Origin: Acidimicrobiaceae bacterium
GTDB lineage: Bacteria > Actinomycetota > Acidimicrobiia > Acidimicrobiales > RAAP-2
Length of the DNA stretch: 15,599 nt
NCBI GenBank assembly: GCA_030838245.1
Contig: JAUTXB010000074.1
Location: forward strand, 1-15,599
Direction of reading: 5' to 3'
The notes under the pieces are model-generated. The model was not told where the DNA came from. It ran no database searches and worked only from the letters and a program-made list of their open reading frames with translations. This document shows, one piece after another, positions 1 through 7,132 of this stretch. A program made the position numbers and the translations under genes. How positions within the stretch are numbered: the stretch's first letter is position 1; each line of letters opens with the position of its first letter.

Positions 1-282
1 ATAGATGAGCCGTTCCACCCCGGCCTTGCCGTCGACCAACAGGGTTCCAGTCATACCGAACCGGAGCCCGAGGACGTCGCCGTCGTCGATGTCCACGAGG
101 ACTACCTTGCCGATCCGCCGGACATCAACCACCCGATGGCCCACCAGGGCCCGGCGGAGCATCGGCTCAGTGGCACCCGCCTTCAGAAACCAGCGGTCCC
201 GGGCCACGATCGATGCCACCGTCCGGCCCCGGACTGCCAATGCCAGGCGGCGATAGGACTCCACTTCCGGTAGCTCGGGCAC
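1..282 (-). CDS. mutM: Fpg/MutM-family DNA glycosylase, N-terminal part (runs off left edge)
   Basis: The 94 visible residues begin MPELPEVESYRRLA. This is the hallmark start of formamidopyrimidine-DNA glycosylases, in which Pro2 becomes the catalytic N-terminal amine and Glu3 assists. These enzymes excise oxidised purines such as 8-oxoguanine and cleave the abasic strand. Further family marks are RRIGK at 55-59, where Lys59 matches the catalytic Lys57 of E. coli Fpg, and FGMTG at 75-79, matching the usual LGMSG loop with the base-wedge Met. The PELPEVE start favours Fpg over Nei, which usually begins PEGPE. The start codon is GTG at 282. It has no Shine-Dalgarno but a TACGGT box seven bases upstream, so the mRNA may be leaderless. 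The helix-two-turn-helix and zinc finger lie outside the window, so substrate range and zinc-finger status are unknown. The gene is divergent from the FrhB-family gene. Confidence 0.88.
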   Translation of the reverse strand, partial: MPELPEVESYRRLALAVRGRTVASIVARDRWFLKAGATEPMLRRALVGHRVVDVRRIGKVVLVDIDDGDVLGLRFGMTGTLLVDGKAGVERLIY

Positions 283-289
283 GCTTCAG

Positions 290-295
290 ACCGTA
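290..295 (-). promoter_or_regulatory. Candidate -10 box (TACGGT) for the Fpg-family gene, leaderless type
   Basis: On the minus strand TACGGT is followed by seven bases and then the GTG start at 282. TANNNT at this distance is the usual -10 for leaderless actinobacterial transcripts. No recognisable -35 hexamer is present, and there is no Shine-Dalgarno. Confidence 0.42.
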
Positions 296-382
296 TCCGG
301 GGAGCCAAGGAGCCCGCTCGATCGTGCGGCCGGCGCGCCACTCGATCCGGGCCGAATTACAGGTGGCCGTAGCCCTCGTCGC

Positions 383-388
383 TATGGT
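383..388 (+). promoter_or_regulatory. Candidate -10 box (TATGGT) for the FrhB-family gene, leaderless type
   Basis: TATGGT ends six bases before the ATG at 395. The stretch before that ATG has no Shine-Dalgarno. Its position predicts a transcription start at or next to the start codon. A -35 match is not evident. Confidence 0.42.
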
Positions 389-394
389 TGTCCC

Positions 395-1525
395 ATGCCT
401 CCCGAAAAACCTCAATGGGCTGAGCTCTACCGCGAGGTCGTGACCTCGGGCCTGTGCACCGGCTGTGCCGGCTGCATCGTGGCCTGCCCACATGACGTGT
501 TGTCCTACGACGACACCGGCGGGCGGTACAAGCCGTTCCACATCGATGCGGACGGCGGAACCGAGGACTGCACCTGGGGGGTCAAGGGGTGCACCATGTG
601 CACCAGGGCCTGCCCGCGGTTCCGCCTGTGGGAGCCCGAGATCGAGACCCACCTGTTCGGACGGGAGCGGACCGACGAGGAGGTCGAAGGGATCTCATCG
701 GACATCCTCCTGGTCCGGGCGACCGACCCCGAGGTCCAAGCGGTCGGCCAGGACGGCGGTCTGGTGTCGGCCCTGCTGGTCTGGGCCCTGGAGCACGACG
801 TGATCGACGCCGCCCTGGTCTCGGACCTCGAGGGCGACGGGTCCACCTGGAAGGCGGTCCCGGCCGTGGCCACCAACCGGGCCGAGGTGCTGGCCGCTGC
901 CGGTTCCCGGTACACCTACTCGGCCAACCCGCTCGCCTACCCCAAGGCCGTCGAAGGGGGAGCGGAGCGGATCGCCCTGGTGGGCATGGGCTGCCAGTCT
1001 TCGGCCCCGCCGGTCATGGCGGCGCGCAAGGCCGGGAAGATCGCCCGCCGGTTGTCACTGACCATCGGGCTCATGTGCTCCAAGACCTTCGACGACGCCA
1101 TCTTCCCGGAGCTGTTCGAGGCGAAGTACGGGATCCTGCGGGCCAACATCACCAAGATGAACATCAAGGGCGTCTTCCAGGTCTGGACCAAAGACGGCGG
1201 CTACCACGAGATCCCGCTCAAAGAAGCCCACGCCTGGACCCGTGAGGGCTGCACCACCTGCCCGGACTTCGCCGCCGAGCACGCCGACATCTCCACCGGC
1301 GGCATCGGCGAGTTCAACGACTGGACCCTGACCATCGTGCGCACCGACAAGGGACGGGAGCTCCTCGACGGGATGATCGCCGACGGGGCGATCGAGACCC
1401 GGCCCGGTGACGAGGACCCCGGTGCCATCGCCCTCTTGCGGAAATTGGCCAAGGTGAGCCGACGGCGCTGGCCGGAGACGGCGGTGCCCATGCCCCGGCG
1501 GCTGCCGGCGGTCACGCCATCGTAG
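395..1525 (+). CDS. FrhB-family coenzyme F420 hydrogenase/dehydrogenase beta subunit-like iron-sulfur flavoprotein
   Basis: This 376-residue protein has the FrhB-family layout. The N-terminus carries two ferredoxin-type 4Fe-4S motifs: C21-x2-C24-x2-C27-x3-C31-P, and C59-x6-C66-x2-C69-x3-C73-P. Next comes the N-terminal family domain (GQDGGLVSALL near 118-128). The C-terminal domain has Cys200 (GMGCQ), Cys228 (LMCSK) and the signature C286-TT-C289-PDFAAEHADISTGGIG. Characterised members use FAD and clusters to move electrons between reduced F420 and a partner (FrhB, FpoF/FqoF, the F420-dependent sulfite reductase N-terminal half); 7-hydroxymethyl chlorophyll a reductase is also in the superfamily. 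No hydrogenase or partner subunit is encoded nearby, so it is probably a stand-alone cytosolic F420- or ferredoxin-linked reductase. Its substrate cannot be read from the sequence. The ATG at 395 sits just before the first cluster, which fits the family. Confidence 0.85.
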   Translation: MPPEKPQWAELYREVVTSGLCTGCAGCIVACPHDVLSYDDTGGRYKPFHIDADGGTEDCTWGVKGCTMCTRACPRFRLWEPEIETHLFGRERTDEEVEGISSDILLVRATDPEVQAVGQDGGLVSALLVWALEHDVIDAALVSDLEGDGSTWKAVPAVATNRAEVLAAAGSRYTYSANPLAYPKAVEGGAERIALVGMGCQSSAPPVMAARKAGKIARRLSLTIGLMCSKTFDDAIFPELFEAKYGILRANITKMNIKGVFQVWTKDGGYHEIPLKEAHAWTREGCTTCPDFAAEHADISTGGIGEFNDWTLTIVRTDKGRELLDGMIADGAIETRPGDEDPGAIALLRKLAKVSRRRWPETAVPMPRRLPAVTPS

Positions 1526-1537
1526 CCCTAATTCCTC

Positions 1538-1564
1538 CGTCGGCCGGCACGGTATCGCCCGACG
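1538..1564. terminator. Weak hairpin between convergent genes
   Basis: CGTCGG (1538-1543) pairs with CCGACG (1559-1564) across a 15-base loop, in the 77-base gap between two convergent stop codons. There is no T-run on either side. The position fits a bidirectional terminator, but the stem is short and could be chance. Confidence 0.25.
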
Positions 1565-1602
1565 AGATAGCCAGGATGGCACGAGGAGATGAGCCGAGGC
1601 GT

Positions 1603-2289
1603 TCAGGCTCCGAGTTGGTGCGCCCGGGCGAAGACGGCGTCGAACATCGGCTCGGTGAGGACGCCGGTGAACGTGTTCTGCTGGCTCGGGTGATAGGAGC
1701 ACACCACCATGCGCCCGTCGGGTAGCCGGGCTTCGGTCAGATGCCCAAATTTGGGGCGACGCTTCAACCCGAACAGGCTGGCCACGACCTGGTAGGCAAA
1801 TCCACCCAGGACCACGATCACTTCCAGGTTCTCCAAGAGGGCGAGCTCTCGGACCAAAAAGGGCAGGCACCGGTCGCGTTCATCTGGGGTCGGCTTGTTG
1901 GCCGGAGGGGCGCACCGCACCGCTGCTGTCATCCACGCCCCGGTGAAGGCCAGCCCGTCATCGATCGACGTGCTGGTGGGCTGGTTGGCGTACCCCGCTC
2001 GCCACAAGGCCGCCACCAGCCAATCGGCTGAGCGGTCCCCGGTGAACACGCGACCCGTCCGGTTGCCGCCGTGGGCGGCCGGTGCCAGTCCGACGACGGC
2101 CAACCGTGCGTCGGGGTCCCCGAAACCGGCCACCGGACGCCCCCAGTAGCTCTGGTCGGCGAACGAGGCCCGCTTGCCGACGGCCACTGACTCGCGCCAC
2201 GCCACCAGACGCGGGCACGCCCGACAGGATTCGACCTCGTGGGCCAACGCGCCGAGCTCGATAGCCCGGGAGGGCGTCTGAGGCCGCAT
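1603..2289 (-). CDS. Family-5 (UDGb-type) uracil-DNA glycosylase with 4Fe-4S cluster
   Basis: This 228-residue protein removes uracil and related deaminated bases from DNA at the start of base-excision repair. Motif A reads GLAPAAHGGNRTGR (67-80), diagnostic of UDGb/family 5: the polar Asp/Asn of other UDG families is replaced by Ala. The second active-site motif is HPSQQNTFTG (200-209). Four cysteines, Cys22, Cys25, Cys126 and Cys141, are spaced as in the 4Fe-4S-binding family 4/5 enzymes. UDGb enzymes characterised in Thermus and Mycobacterium also act on hypoxanthine or ethenocytosine, and that breadth is likely here. The reading frame stays open far upstream, but ATG 2289 puts the N-terminus at the usual distance from the first cluster cysteine and has a TACTCT box six bases upstream. 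The gene converges on the FrhB-family gene and is divergent from the phosphomutase operon. Confidence 0.9.
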   Translation of the reverse strand: MRPQTPSRAIELGALAHEVESCRACPRLVAWRESVAVGKRASFADQSYWGRPVAGFGDPDARLAVVGLAPAAHGGNRTGRVFTGDRSADWLVAALWRAGYANQPTSTSIDDGLAFTGAWMTAAVRCAPPANKPTPDERDRCLPFLVRELALLENLEVIVVLGGFAYQVVASLFGLKRRPKFGHLTEARLPDGRMVVCSYHPSQQNTFTGVLTEPMFDAVFARAHQLGA

Positions 2290-2295
2290 GAGGAC

Positions 2296-2301
2296 AGAGT
2301 A
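2296..2301 (-). promoter_or_regulatory. Candidate -10 box (TACTCT) for the UDG gene, leaderless type
   Basis: On the minus strand TACTCT is followed by six bases and then the ATG at 2289, with no Shine-Dalgarno between. No good -35 is visible. The box lies in the 78-base divergent gap shared with the phosphomutase operon. Confidence 0.45.
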
Positions 2302-2367
2302 CGGTGAACGGGCGTGCCGAGCCGACGGACCATTCGAACCCGCCCCTTTTCGGCCCCAGGAACTTCC

Positions 2368-3096
2368 ATGCCGCTGACCACACCCAAGACGCCCCGATCC
2401 GCCACCGGGTCGCGGGGACGCTCGGGATCCAGGGCCTCCCGATCGGGACGCGGTGCACCCCGGCACACCGTGGTCCTCCTCGTGCGGCACGGGCGGACCC
2501 CGACCACCGGCTCGGTCCTGCCCGGTCGGACTCCCGACCTCCACCTCTCCGACGAGGGCTTGGCCCAGGCCGAGGCGGTCGCCGAGCGGATCGGTGCGCT
2601 GGCCGACGGCGATCGCACTGGACCTGCCGCCGTCTACGCCTCGCCTTTGGAACGGACGTTCGAGACGGCCAAGCCCATCGCACGACGGCTCGGTCTCCGC
2701 GTGCGATCGGACCGAGGACTGCTCGAGTGCGACTTCGGGTCCTGGACCGGCCAGCAACTCAGCGTGCTGGCCAAGAAGCCGGAATGGAACCAGGTGCAGC
2801 GCTTCCCCAGTGGCTTTCGCTTCCCCGGTGGTGAGTCGTTCGCCGAGATGCAGGTACGGATCACCTCGGCGCTCACCCGCCTGGTCGGGCTCCACCCCGG
2901 AGAGACCATCGTGGCCGTGTCCCATGCCGATCCCATCAAGGCAGCAGCGGCGGCGGCGGCCGGCACCCACCTCGACCTCTTCCAGCGCTTGGTGGTCTCG
3001 CCGTGCTCGGTGACAGCCATCGCCTACAGCGAATCGGGGCCGTACGTCCTCAGCATCAACGGGACCGCCTCTCTGACCGACCTGGCCATCTCATGA
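2368..3096 (+). CDS. Histidine phosphatase-fold putative phosphomutase, MSMEG_4193 family
   Basis: This 242-residue protein belongs to the phosphoglycerate mutase/histidine phosphatase superfamily. Its RHG motif is at 40-42 (His41 is the phospho-acceptor), a second arginine is at 96 (SPLERTFETA), the acid residue is Glu120 in LLECDFGSWTG, and the second histidine is His186 in VSHADP. The pairing with FPGGES and GRTPDLHLS matches the actinobacterial MSMEG_4193 subfamily. This is a trio gene found with DUF3090 and a PI3K-like kinase, so it has been proposed to be a phosphomutase. No substrate is established to my knowledge. ATG 2368 is chosen because AGGA (2358-2361) sits six bases upstream; an earlier in-frame start at 2314 has no such site. 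Residues 11-32 form a Ser/Arg/Gly-rich basic tail before the first strand, an addition to the core fold. The next gene starts ten bases after this stop. Confidence 0.88.
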   Translation: MPLTTPKTPRSATGSRGRSGSRASRSGRGAPRHTVVLLVRHGRTPTTGSVLPGRTPDLHLSDEGLAQAEAVAERIGALADGDRTGPAAVYASPLERTFETAKPIARRLGLRVRSDRGLLECDFGSWTGQQLSVLAKKPEWNQVQRFPSGFRFPGGESFAEMQVRITSALTRLVGLHPGETIVAVSHADPIKAAAAAAAGTHLDLFQRLVVSPCSVTAIAYSESGPYVLSINGTASLTDLAIS

Positions 3097-3106
3097 GGTT
3101 TGGCTC

Positions 3107-3604
3107 GTGAGCGAGGGATACGACCTGTCGTCGCCGGACCGCTTCACGGTGGGGGCCATCGGCGAGCCGGGCCAGCGCCTCTTTCTGCTGCAGTGCAGGC
3201 AGGGCCCCGTGGCGCTGACCCTGAAGATCGAGAAGCAGCAGGTCGCCGCCCTGGCCGAGTACCTGGGCCGGATCGTCCGCGATCAAGAGCGCCCCGGCCA
3301 TTTGCCCGAGGACGTCGCCCTCGAGGAGCCCACCGAGCCGGCCTGGGCCGTGGGCACCGTCGGCGTCTCCTACGACGAAGGTGATGACCGCGTGGTCATC
3401 GTCATCGAAGAGCTGGTCGAGGAGAACGAGACGGGGGCGCTGGCCCGTATCGCCGTCACCCGGGAGCAAGCCGGGGCGTTCGCCATCCACGCCACCCAGC
3501 TGGTGGAGTCGGGGCGTCCCCCCTGTCCGCTGTGCGGGGCCCCCCTCGATCCGTCCGGTCACGAGTGTCCGAGAACCAACGGCCACCGGCCCCCGATCGC
3601 CTGA
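3107..3604 (+). CDS. DUF3090 family protein with C-terminal zinc-ribbon-like motif
   Basis: This 165-residue protein is the middle member of the conserved actinobacterial trio and has no known activity. The N-terminal 135 residues look like an alpha/beta domain without recognisable catalytic motifs. The C-terminus has Cys140-PL-Cys143, then His152, Cys154 and His160, resembling a small zinc-binding knuckle and typical of DUF3090. The start is GTG at 3107. Its Shine-Dalgarno, GAGG (3095-3098), overlaps the stop codon of the preceding phosphomutase, suggesting coupled translation. The last 40 bases overlap the start of the next gene in another frame. By context it may be an adaptor or metal-binding partner for the kinase/phosphomutase pair. 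That is inference. Confidence 0.87.
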   Translation: MSEGYDLSSPDRFTVGAIGEPGQRLFLLQCRQGPVALTLKIEKQQVAALAEYLGRIVRDQERPGHLPEDVALEEPTEPAWAVGTVGVSYDEGDDRVVIVIEELVEENETGALARIAVTREQAGAFAIHATQLVESGRPPCPLCGAPLDPSGHECPRTNGHRPPIA

Positions 3605-4332
3605 TCGGGTGGCGTCCCGATGGTGCCGTCGGCATCGTCGAGGCCACCGATCTCATGTCCGGTGGCGAGGTCTCGGTGGAGGGCCGCCTCCCGTGGAGCT
3701 CCAACCAGACCTTCCTGGTCACCGTGGACGACGGCACCAATCAGGTGCGCGCCGTCTACAAGCCCTTTCAGGGCGAGCGGCCCCTGTGGGACTTCCCCGA
3801 CGGGCTCTACCGTCGGGAGGTGGCCGCATACCTGCTGTCCGAGGCGTTGGGCTGGGGTCTGGTGCCGCCCACGATCGAGCGGGACAGCGGACCGTTCGGG
3901 GTCGGATCGTTCCAGCTCTTCGTGGACGCCGACTTCGCGCAGCACTACTTCACCCTGTTGGAGGGGGGCGCCCATCATCCCGCCCTGCAGGCCGTGTGCG
4001 CGTTCGATCTCGCCGCCAACAACACCGACCGCAAGAGCGGCCACGTGCTGTTGGGCACCTGCGGTGACATCTGGGCCATCGACCACGGCGTCTGCTTCAA
4101 CGCCGAGCCCAAGTTGCGCACCGTCATCTGGGACTACGCCGACGAGCCGATCCCCTCGGAGTTGCTCGCCGACCTGGACCGGGTGGCACGTGACCTGCCC
4201 GATGACCTGGTCCACACCCTGGGTCACGAGGAGATCGAGGCCCTGGTCGACCGGCTCGGCACCATCGTTCGAACCGGCGTGTTCCCCGAACCGGACCCGA
4301 ACCGCCACGCCTATCCCTGGCCGCTGGTCTGA
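3565..4332 (+). CDS. PI3/4-kinase-like protein of the MSMEG_4193/DUF3090 trio (SCO1664 family)
   Basis: This protein of about 255 residues resembles the actinobacterial family distantly related to phosphatidylinositol 3-/4-kinases. Kinase-like marks are a glycine/serine-rich nucleotide loop (LPWSSNQTF, 42-50), Lys66 in VYKPFQGERPLWDFP, a catalytic-loop equivalent FDLAANNTDRKSGH (147-160), and a metal-binding triplet DHG at 173-175 (AIDHGVCFN) in place of DFG. The expected activity is phosphotransfer to an unknown small molecule, lipid or protein. I chose GTG 3565 because it leaves a short leader before the conserved domain and overlaps DUF3090 by 40 bases. GTG 3532 in the same frame would add 11 residues with no family similarity. 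Neither start has a convincing Shine-Dalgarno, so coupling to the upstream gene is likely. This is the last gene of the + operon. Confidence 0.85.
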   Translation: MSENQRPPAPDRLIGWRPDGAVGIVEATDLMSGGEVSVEGRLPWSSNQTFLVTVDDGTNQVRAVYKPFQGERPLWDFPDGLYRREVAAYLLSEALGWGLVPPTIERDSGPFGVGSFQLFVDADFAQHYFTLLEGGAHHPALQAVCAFDLAANNTDRKSGHVLLGTCGDIWAIDHGVCFNAEPKLRTVIWDYADEPIPSELLADLDRVARDLPDDLVHTLGHEEIEALVDRLGTIVRTGVFPEPDPNRHAYPWPLV

Positions 4333-4395
4333 GAGTCCGAGGTCACCGCTCGTCTGACTGCTGGCCGAGACGATTGCCGAGTCCTCGATCCTGAC

Positions 4396-4466
4396 GTCAG
4401 CCCGGGGTTGCCGGGTAGACAGCCCGGGCTAGCCAGTTTGAACTCAGCCGTCAGCCCGGGGTGGCC
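4396..4466. repeat. Short direct repeat pair in a convergent intergenic gap
   Basis: A 17-base element beginning GTCAGCCCGGGG occurs at 4396-4412 and again at 4450-4466, with one mismatch and a 54-base period. The first copy follows and overlaps a 10-base perfect palindrome, CTGACGTCAG (4391-4400). The pair fills most of the gap between the kinase stop and the etfA stop. Confidence 0.5.
4399..4430. terminator. GC-rich hairpin, possible bidirectional terminator
   Basis: AGCCCGGG (4399-4406) pairs with CCCGGGCT (4423-4430), an eight-base stem with a 16-base loop, between the convergent kinase and etfA stops. No T-run follows. Actinobacterial terminators often lack one, and the position fits, but this is not decisive. 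Confidence 0.4.
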
Positions 4467-4485
4467 AACGTCACCGACGAGGTGA

Positions 4486-5457
4486 TCAGCTGCGAGCCTT
4501 GAGGCTCTCGATGAGCTTCGGGACCACCTTGTGGACATCGCCCACGATGCCCAGGTCAGCCACCGTGAAGATGGGCGCGTCCTGGTCCTTGTTGATGGCC
4601 ACGATGTTCTTCGAGTTCTTCATGCCCACCAAGTGCTGGGTGGCACCGGAGATCCCGCAGGCCAGATAGACAGTGGGCTTCACCGTCTTGCCGGTCTGGC
4701 CGACCTGATGGGAGTAGGGGACCCATCCGGCGTCCACGATGGCCCGGCTCGCTCCCGGAGCGCCCTTCAGAAGGGTGGCCAGCTCTTCGATCATGGCGTA
4801 CTGATCTTGCTGGCCGAGGCCACGGCCGCCGGAGACGACGACGTCGGCCTCGTCGAGCTTCGGACCGGTCCGCTCCTCGACGTGGCGGGCCACGATACGG
4901 GCCCCACTGGTCGCGCCCGTGTCGGGTGCCGCCAACGCCTTTACCTCTGCGGGGCTGCCGCCGGACGGCTCGGCCGGGAAGGACTTGGCCCGGATGACGA
5001 ACAGCCCGGGACCCTCACCGGTGAAGTGGGCCGTCACGTTCTGCTGACCGCCGAAGATGGCGTGCTGGGTGGCGAGCCCGCTGTCGTCGGCGGTCAAACC
5101 GACCACATTGGTGAGCACCGGTCGATCGAGCTTGGCCGAGAGTCGCCCGGCGATGTCCCGCCCGTCATAGGTGGCCGGGAACAGGACGGCATCTGGGCCG
5201 CCACCGCCTTCGATCGCCGCGGCGATGGCGGCAGCTACCGGGGCGCCGGGAAGGGCGCCGGACAGGTCGCCGACGTCGTGGACGACCGTTGCGCCGTACT
5301 CACCGAGCGTGCCGGCCACTGCGGCGGTGTCCTCGCCCCAGGCGACGGCCTCAACCGCGTCGGCCAGGGACCGCGCGTGGGAGATCAGCTCGAGGCTGGC
5401 CGTGATGGGCTTGCCGTCTGCTACTTCGGCCAGTACCCAGATCTTGTCGATTGCCAT
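4486..5457 (-). CDS. etfA: Electron transfer flavoprotein alpha subunit
   Basis: This 323-residue protein is the FAD-carrying subunit of the EtfAB heterodimer. It takes electrons from acyl-CoA and other dehydrogenases and passes them to an ETF:quinone oxidoreductase. The C-terminal FAD domain holds the signature: SGGRGLG near 210, [14 protein letters not shown] near 248-261, GISGATQH (268-275), and NKDQDAPIF followed by ADLGIVGD. The N-terminal domain (1 to about 190) is the usual alpha/beta fold ([10 protein letters not shown]). The length is normal. ATG 5457 has AGGAG ten bases upstream, in the 24-base gap after etfB, so the two subunits are an operon with etfB first. No dehydrogenase or ETF-QO is encoded nearby. 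Confidence 0.96.
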   Translation of the reverse strand: MAIDKIWVLAEVADGKPITASLELISHARSLADAVEAVAWGEDTAAVAGTLGEYGATVVHDVGDLSGALPGAPVAAAIAAAIEGGGGPDAVLFPATYDGRDIAGRLSAKLDRPVLTNVVGLTADDSGLATQHAIFGGQQNVTAHFTGEGPGLFVIRAKSFPAEPSGGSPAEVKALAAPDTGATSGARIVARHVEERTGPKLDEADVVVSGGRGLGQQDQYAMIEELATLLKGAPGASRAIVDAGWVPYSHQVGQTGKTVKPTVYLACGISGATQHLVGMKNSKNIVAINKDQDAPIFTVADLGIVGDVHKVVPKLIESLKARS

Positions 5458-5481
5458 TGGTTGTGTTCTCCTACCCGATCC

Positions 5482-6261
5482 CTACAGGACCTTCAGCTTC
5501 TCGAGGAATTGGATGATTCTGTCGGCGCCGTCGCCCTCGTCGACCACGATCTCGCCGGCCTGCCTGGCGTCGGCCGCCGAGACGTCGGTGATCTCCTGGC
5601 GGGCACCGGCGGCTCCGACTGCTCCGGCGTCGACGCCGAGGTCGGCGACGGTCAGCGTCTCGACCGGCTTCGACTTCGCCGCCATGATCCCCTTGAAGGA
5701 GGGATAGCGGGGCTCGACCACACCGGCGGTCACGGTGACCAGGGCCGGGAGCGGGCACTCGACCTCGTCGTAGCCGGACTCGGTCTGGCGCTCGACCTTT
5801 ACGGACTCGCCGGTCACTTCGACCTTCTTGGCGAAGGTGACCGAGGGCAGGCCGAGGATCTCGGCGATCTGGACGGGAGTCGTACCGGTGTAGCCGTCCG
5901 AGGACTCGGTGGCCGCCAGGATCAGGTCGGGCTCGGCCCGCTTGATGGCGGCAGCCAGGACCTTGGCCGTACCGAGCGCATCGGTACCGGCCAGCGTCTC
6001 GTCGCTGACCAGGATGGCCTTGGCCGCACCCATGGCCAGACCGGTCCGGAGTCCCGACGTCTCACCGTTCGGGGCCATCGACACCAGGGTCACTTCGCCA
6101 CCGCCAGCCGAGTCGGCCAGCTGCAAGCCCATCTCCACCCCGTACGCATCGGAGTCGTCGAGGATGAGCTTTCCCGTCCGGGCCAGGTTGTTCGTACCCG
6201 AATCGAGTGACGGCGGTGCCGCCGGATCAGGGATCTGCTTTACGCACACAACGACGTTCAT
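5482..6261 (-). CDS. etfB: Electron transfer flavoprotein beta subunit
   Basis: This 259-residue protein begins MNVVVCVKQIPDP, the standard EtfB start. It contains the AMP-binding-type segment (LAATESSDGYTGTTPVQIAE, residues about 117-136) and the partner-recognition loop VEPRYPSFKGIMAAKSKP near the end of the core domain. With EtfA it forms the cytosolic electron carrier. The reading frame is open 13 residues further upstream, but only the ATG at 6261 gives the conserved N-terminus. No Shine-Dalgarno and no clean TANNNT box precede it, so its translation and promoter signals are unclear. It is separated from the upstream gene by 178 bases, which presumably hold the etfBA promoter. Confidence 0.95.
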   Translation of the reverse strand: MNVVVCVKQIPDPAAPPSLDSGTNNLARTGKLILDDSDAYGVEMGLQLADSAGGGEVTLVSMAPNGETSGLRTGLAMGAAKAILVSDETLAGTDALGTAKVLAAAIKRAEPDLILAATESSDGYTGTTPVQIAEILGLPSVTFAKKVEVTGESVKVERQTESGYDEVECPLPALVTVTAGVVEPRYPSFKGIMAAKSKPVETLTVADLGVDAGAVGAAGARQEITDVSAADARQAGEIVVDEGDGADRIIQFLEKLKVL

Positions 6262-6439
6262 GGCCGTGCATTGTTGACGAAAATGGCAGCCCAGGACCAA
6301 TTGACGGCGAGGTCGCAGGTCAGGACGGCCGCGCCTCCCTCACCCAGATGCGGGTCGCGGCACATCGAGTGGTGTCCGGAATGGACCGAGCGTTCAAGCG
6401 ATCCGACGAGGCCGGCTCGAGGCACCCCACCGGTGCGGG

Positions 6440-7132
6440 TCACGTGGCCCCAACCAGGGCAAGCGCAGAGGCAACCTCGTCGGTGATGACCGTGTCCACC
6501 CCCCACTCGAGAGCGGTCCGAAGCTCCGCCGGCTGGTTGACCGTCCTGGCGGCGACGGCGAGCCCGGCACGGTGAACCGACGTGACGAGGTCGGCGGTGA
6601 TCACCGACATCTCCGGGTGCAGCGCCCCGAACCCATGCTCGATGGCCAGCTCGAAGGCCTCGCCGGCGCCGAACCAGGAAGGGACGAGCAGACCGGTGCG
6701 GATCTCGGGGCCACAGGCCATGGCCGCGTCGAGCGAGGGGGGCCAGAACGAGGAGATCAGGATGGAATCAGGTGTGGACAACTCGGCAACGAGGGCGCAG
6801 ACGGCCAGAGCCGCGTGTTCCTCGGGGTCGAACCCGGCCTCGTGGGGCAGGTTCTTGATCTCGATGTTGACCGTGAGACCAGTGCAGGCATCCAGCGCGG
6901 CGTCGAGGAGCGGGACGCGGGCGGGGAGTTGGCCGACGTCCAGCTCGGCAACCGGCCCGAGGCCGGGGACCACCGGATCGTGATGGACGGCGAGGGCCCC
7001 GTCCCTGGTCAGGCGGACATCGAGCTCGACACCGTCGGCGCCCAGCTGGGCGGACCGGAGGAACGCCTCGACGGTGTTCTCGAGGATGCCGGAGCTCGGA
7101 TCGGGGCTCCCCCGGTGAGCTTGAACGTCCAC
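6440..7132 (-). CDS. Glycerophosphodiester phosphodiesterase family protein
   Basis: This 230-residue TIM-barrel protein has the GDPD signature: His6-Arg7-Gly8, then ENT at 18-20 with AF, then Glu36 and Asp38 in GADGVELDVRLTRDG, and His51-Asp52 (VHHDP). These are the paired catalytic histidines and metal-binding acids. Later family marks are NIEIKN and the closing AARTVNQPAELRTALEWGVDTVITDE. The family hydrolyses glycerophosphodiesters from phospholipid turnover to glycerol-3-phosphate and an alcohol. There is no signal peptide, so it is predicted to be cytosolic. The start is GTG at 7132, directly before the HRG strand, as is common for compact cytosolic GDPDs. The gene is divergent from whiB, sharing a 221-base gap that contains a CRP-type site. 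Confidence 0.92.
   Translation of the reverse strand: MDVQAHRGSPDPSSGILENTVEAFLRSAQLGADGVELDVRLTRDGALAVHHDPVVPGLGPVAELDVGQLPARVPLLDAALDACTGLTVNIEIKNLPHEAGFDPEEHAALAVCALVAELSTPDSILISSFWPPSLDAAMACGPEIRTGLLVPSWFGAGEAFELAIEHGFGALHPEMSVITADLVTSVHRAGLAVAARTVNQPAELRTALEWGVDTVITDEVASALALVGAT

Noticed and set aside
2289..2970. Long upstream extension of the uracil-DNA glycosylase frame (about 227 extra residues)
   Set aside because: It runs antisense through the phosphomutase gene, which has clear catalytic motifs. The added sequence is low-complexity and the UDG family starts near ATG 2289.
4531..6210. A 559-residue open frame on the plus strand across the etf genes
   Set aside because: It is an antisense shadow of etfA and etfB. 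The Gly/Asp/Leu-rich translation has no family motif, while both minus-strand genes are unmistakable.
6262..6439. Search of the etfB upstream gap for promoter, riboswitch or small gene
   Set aside because: A weak TTGGTC/AACAAT pair and a CACGTG-centred palindrome (6437-6450) at the GDPD stop were seen. Neither is convincing, and I saw no coding frame with a start signal.
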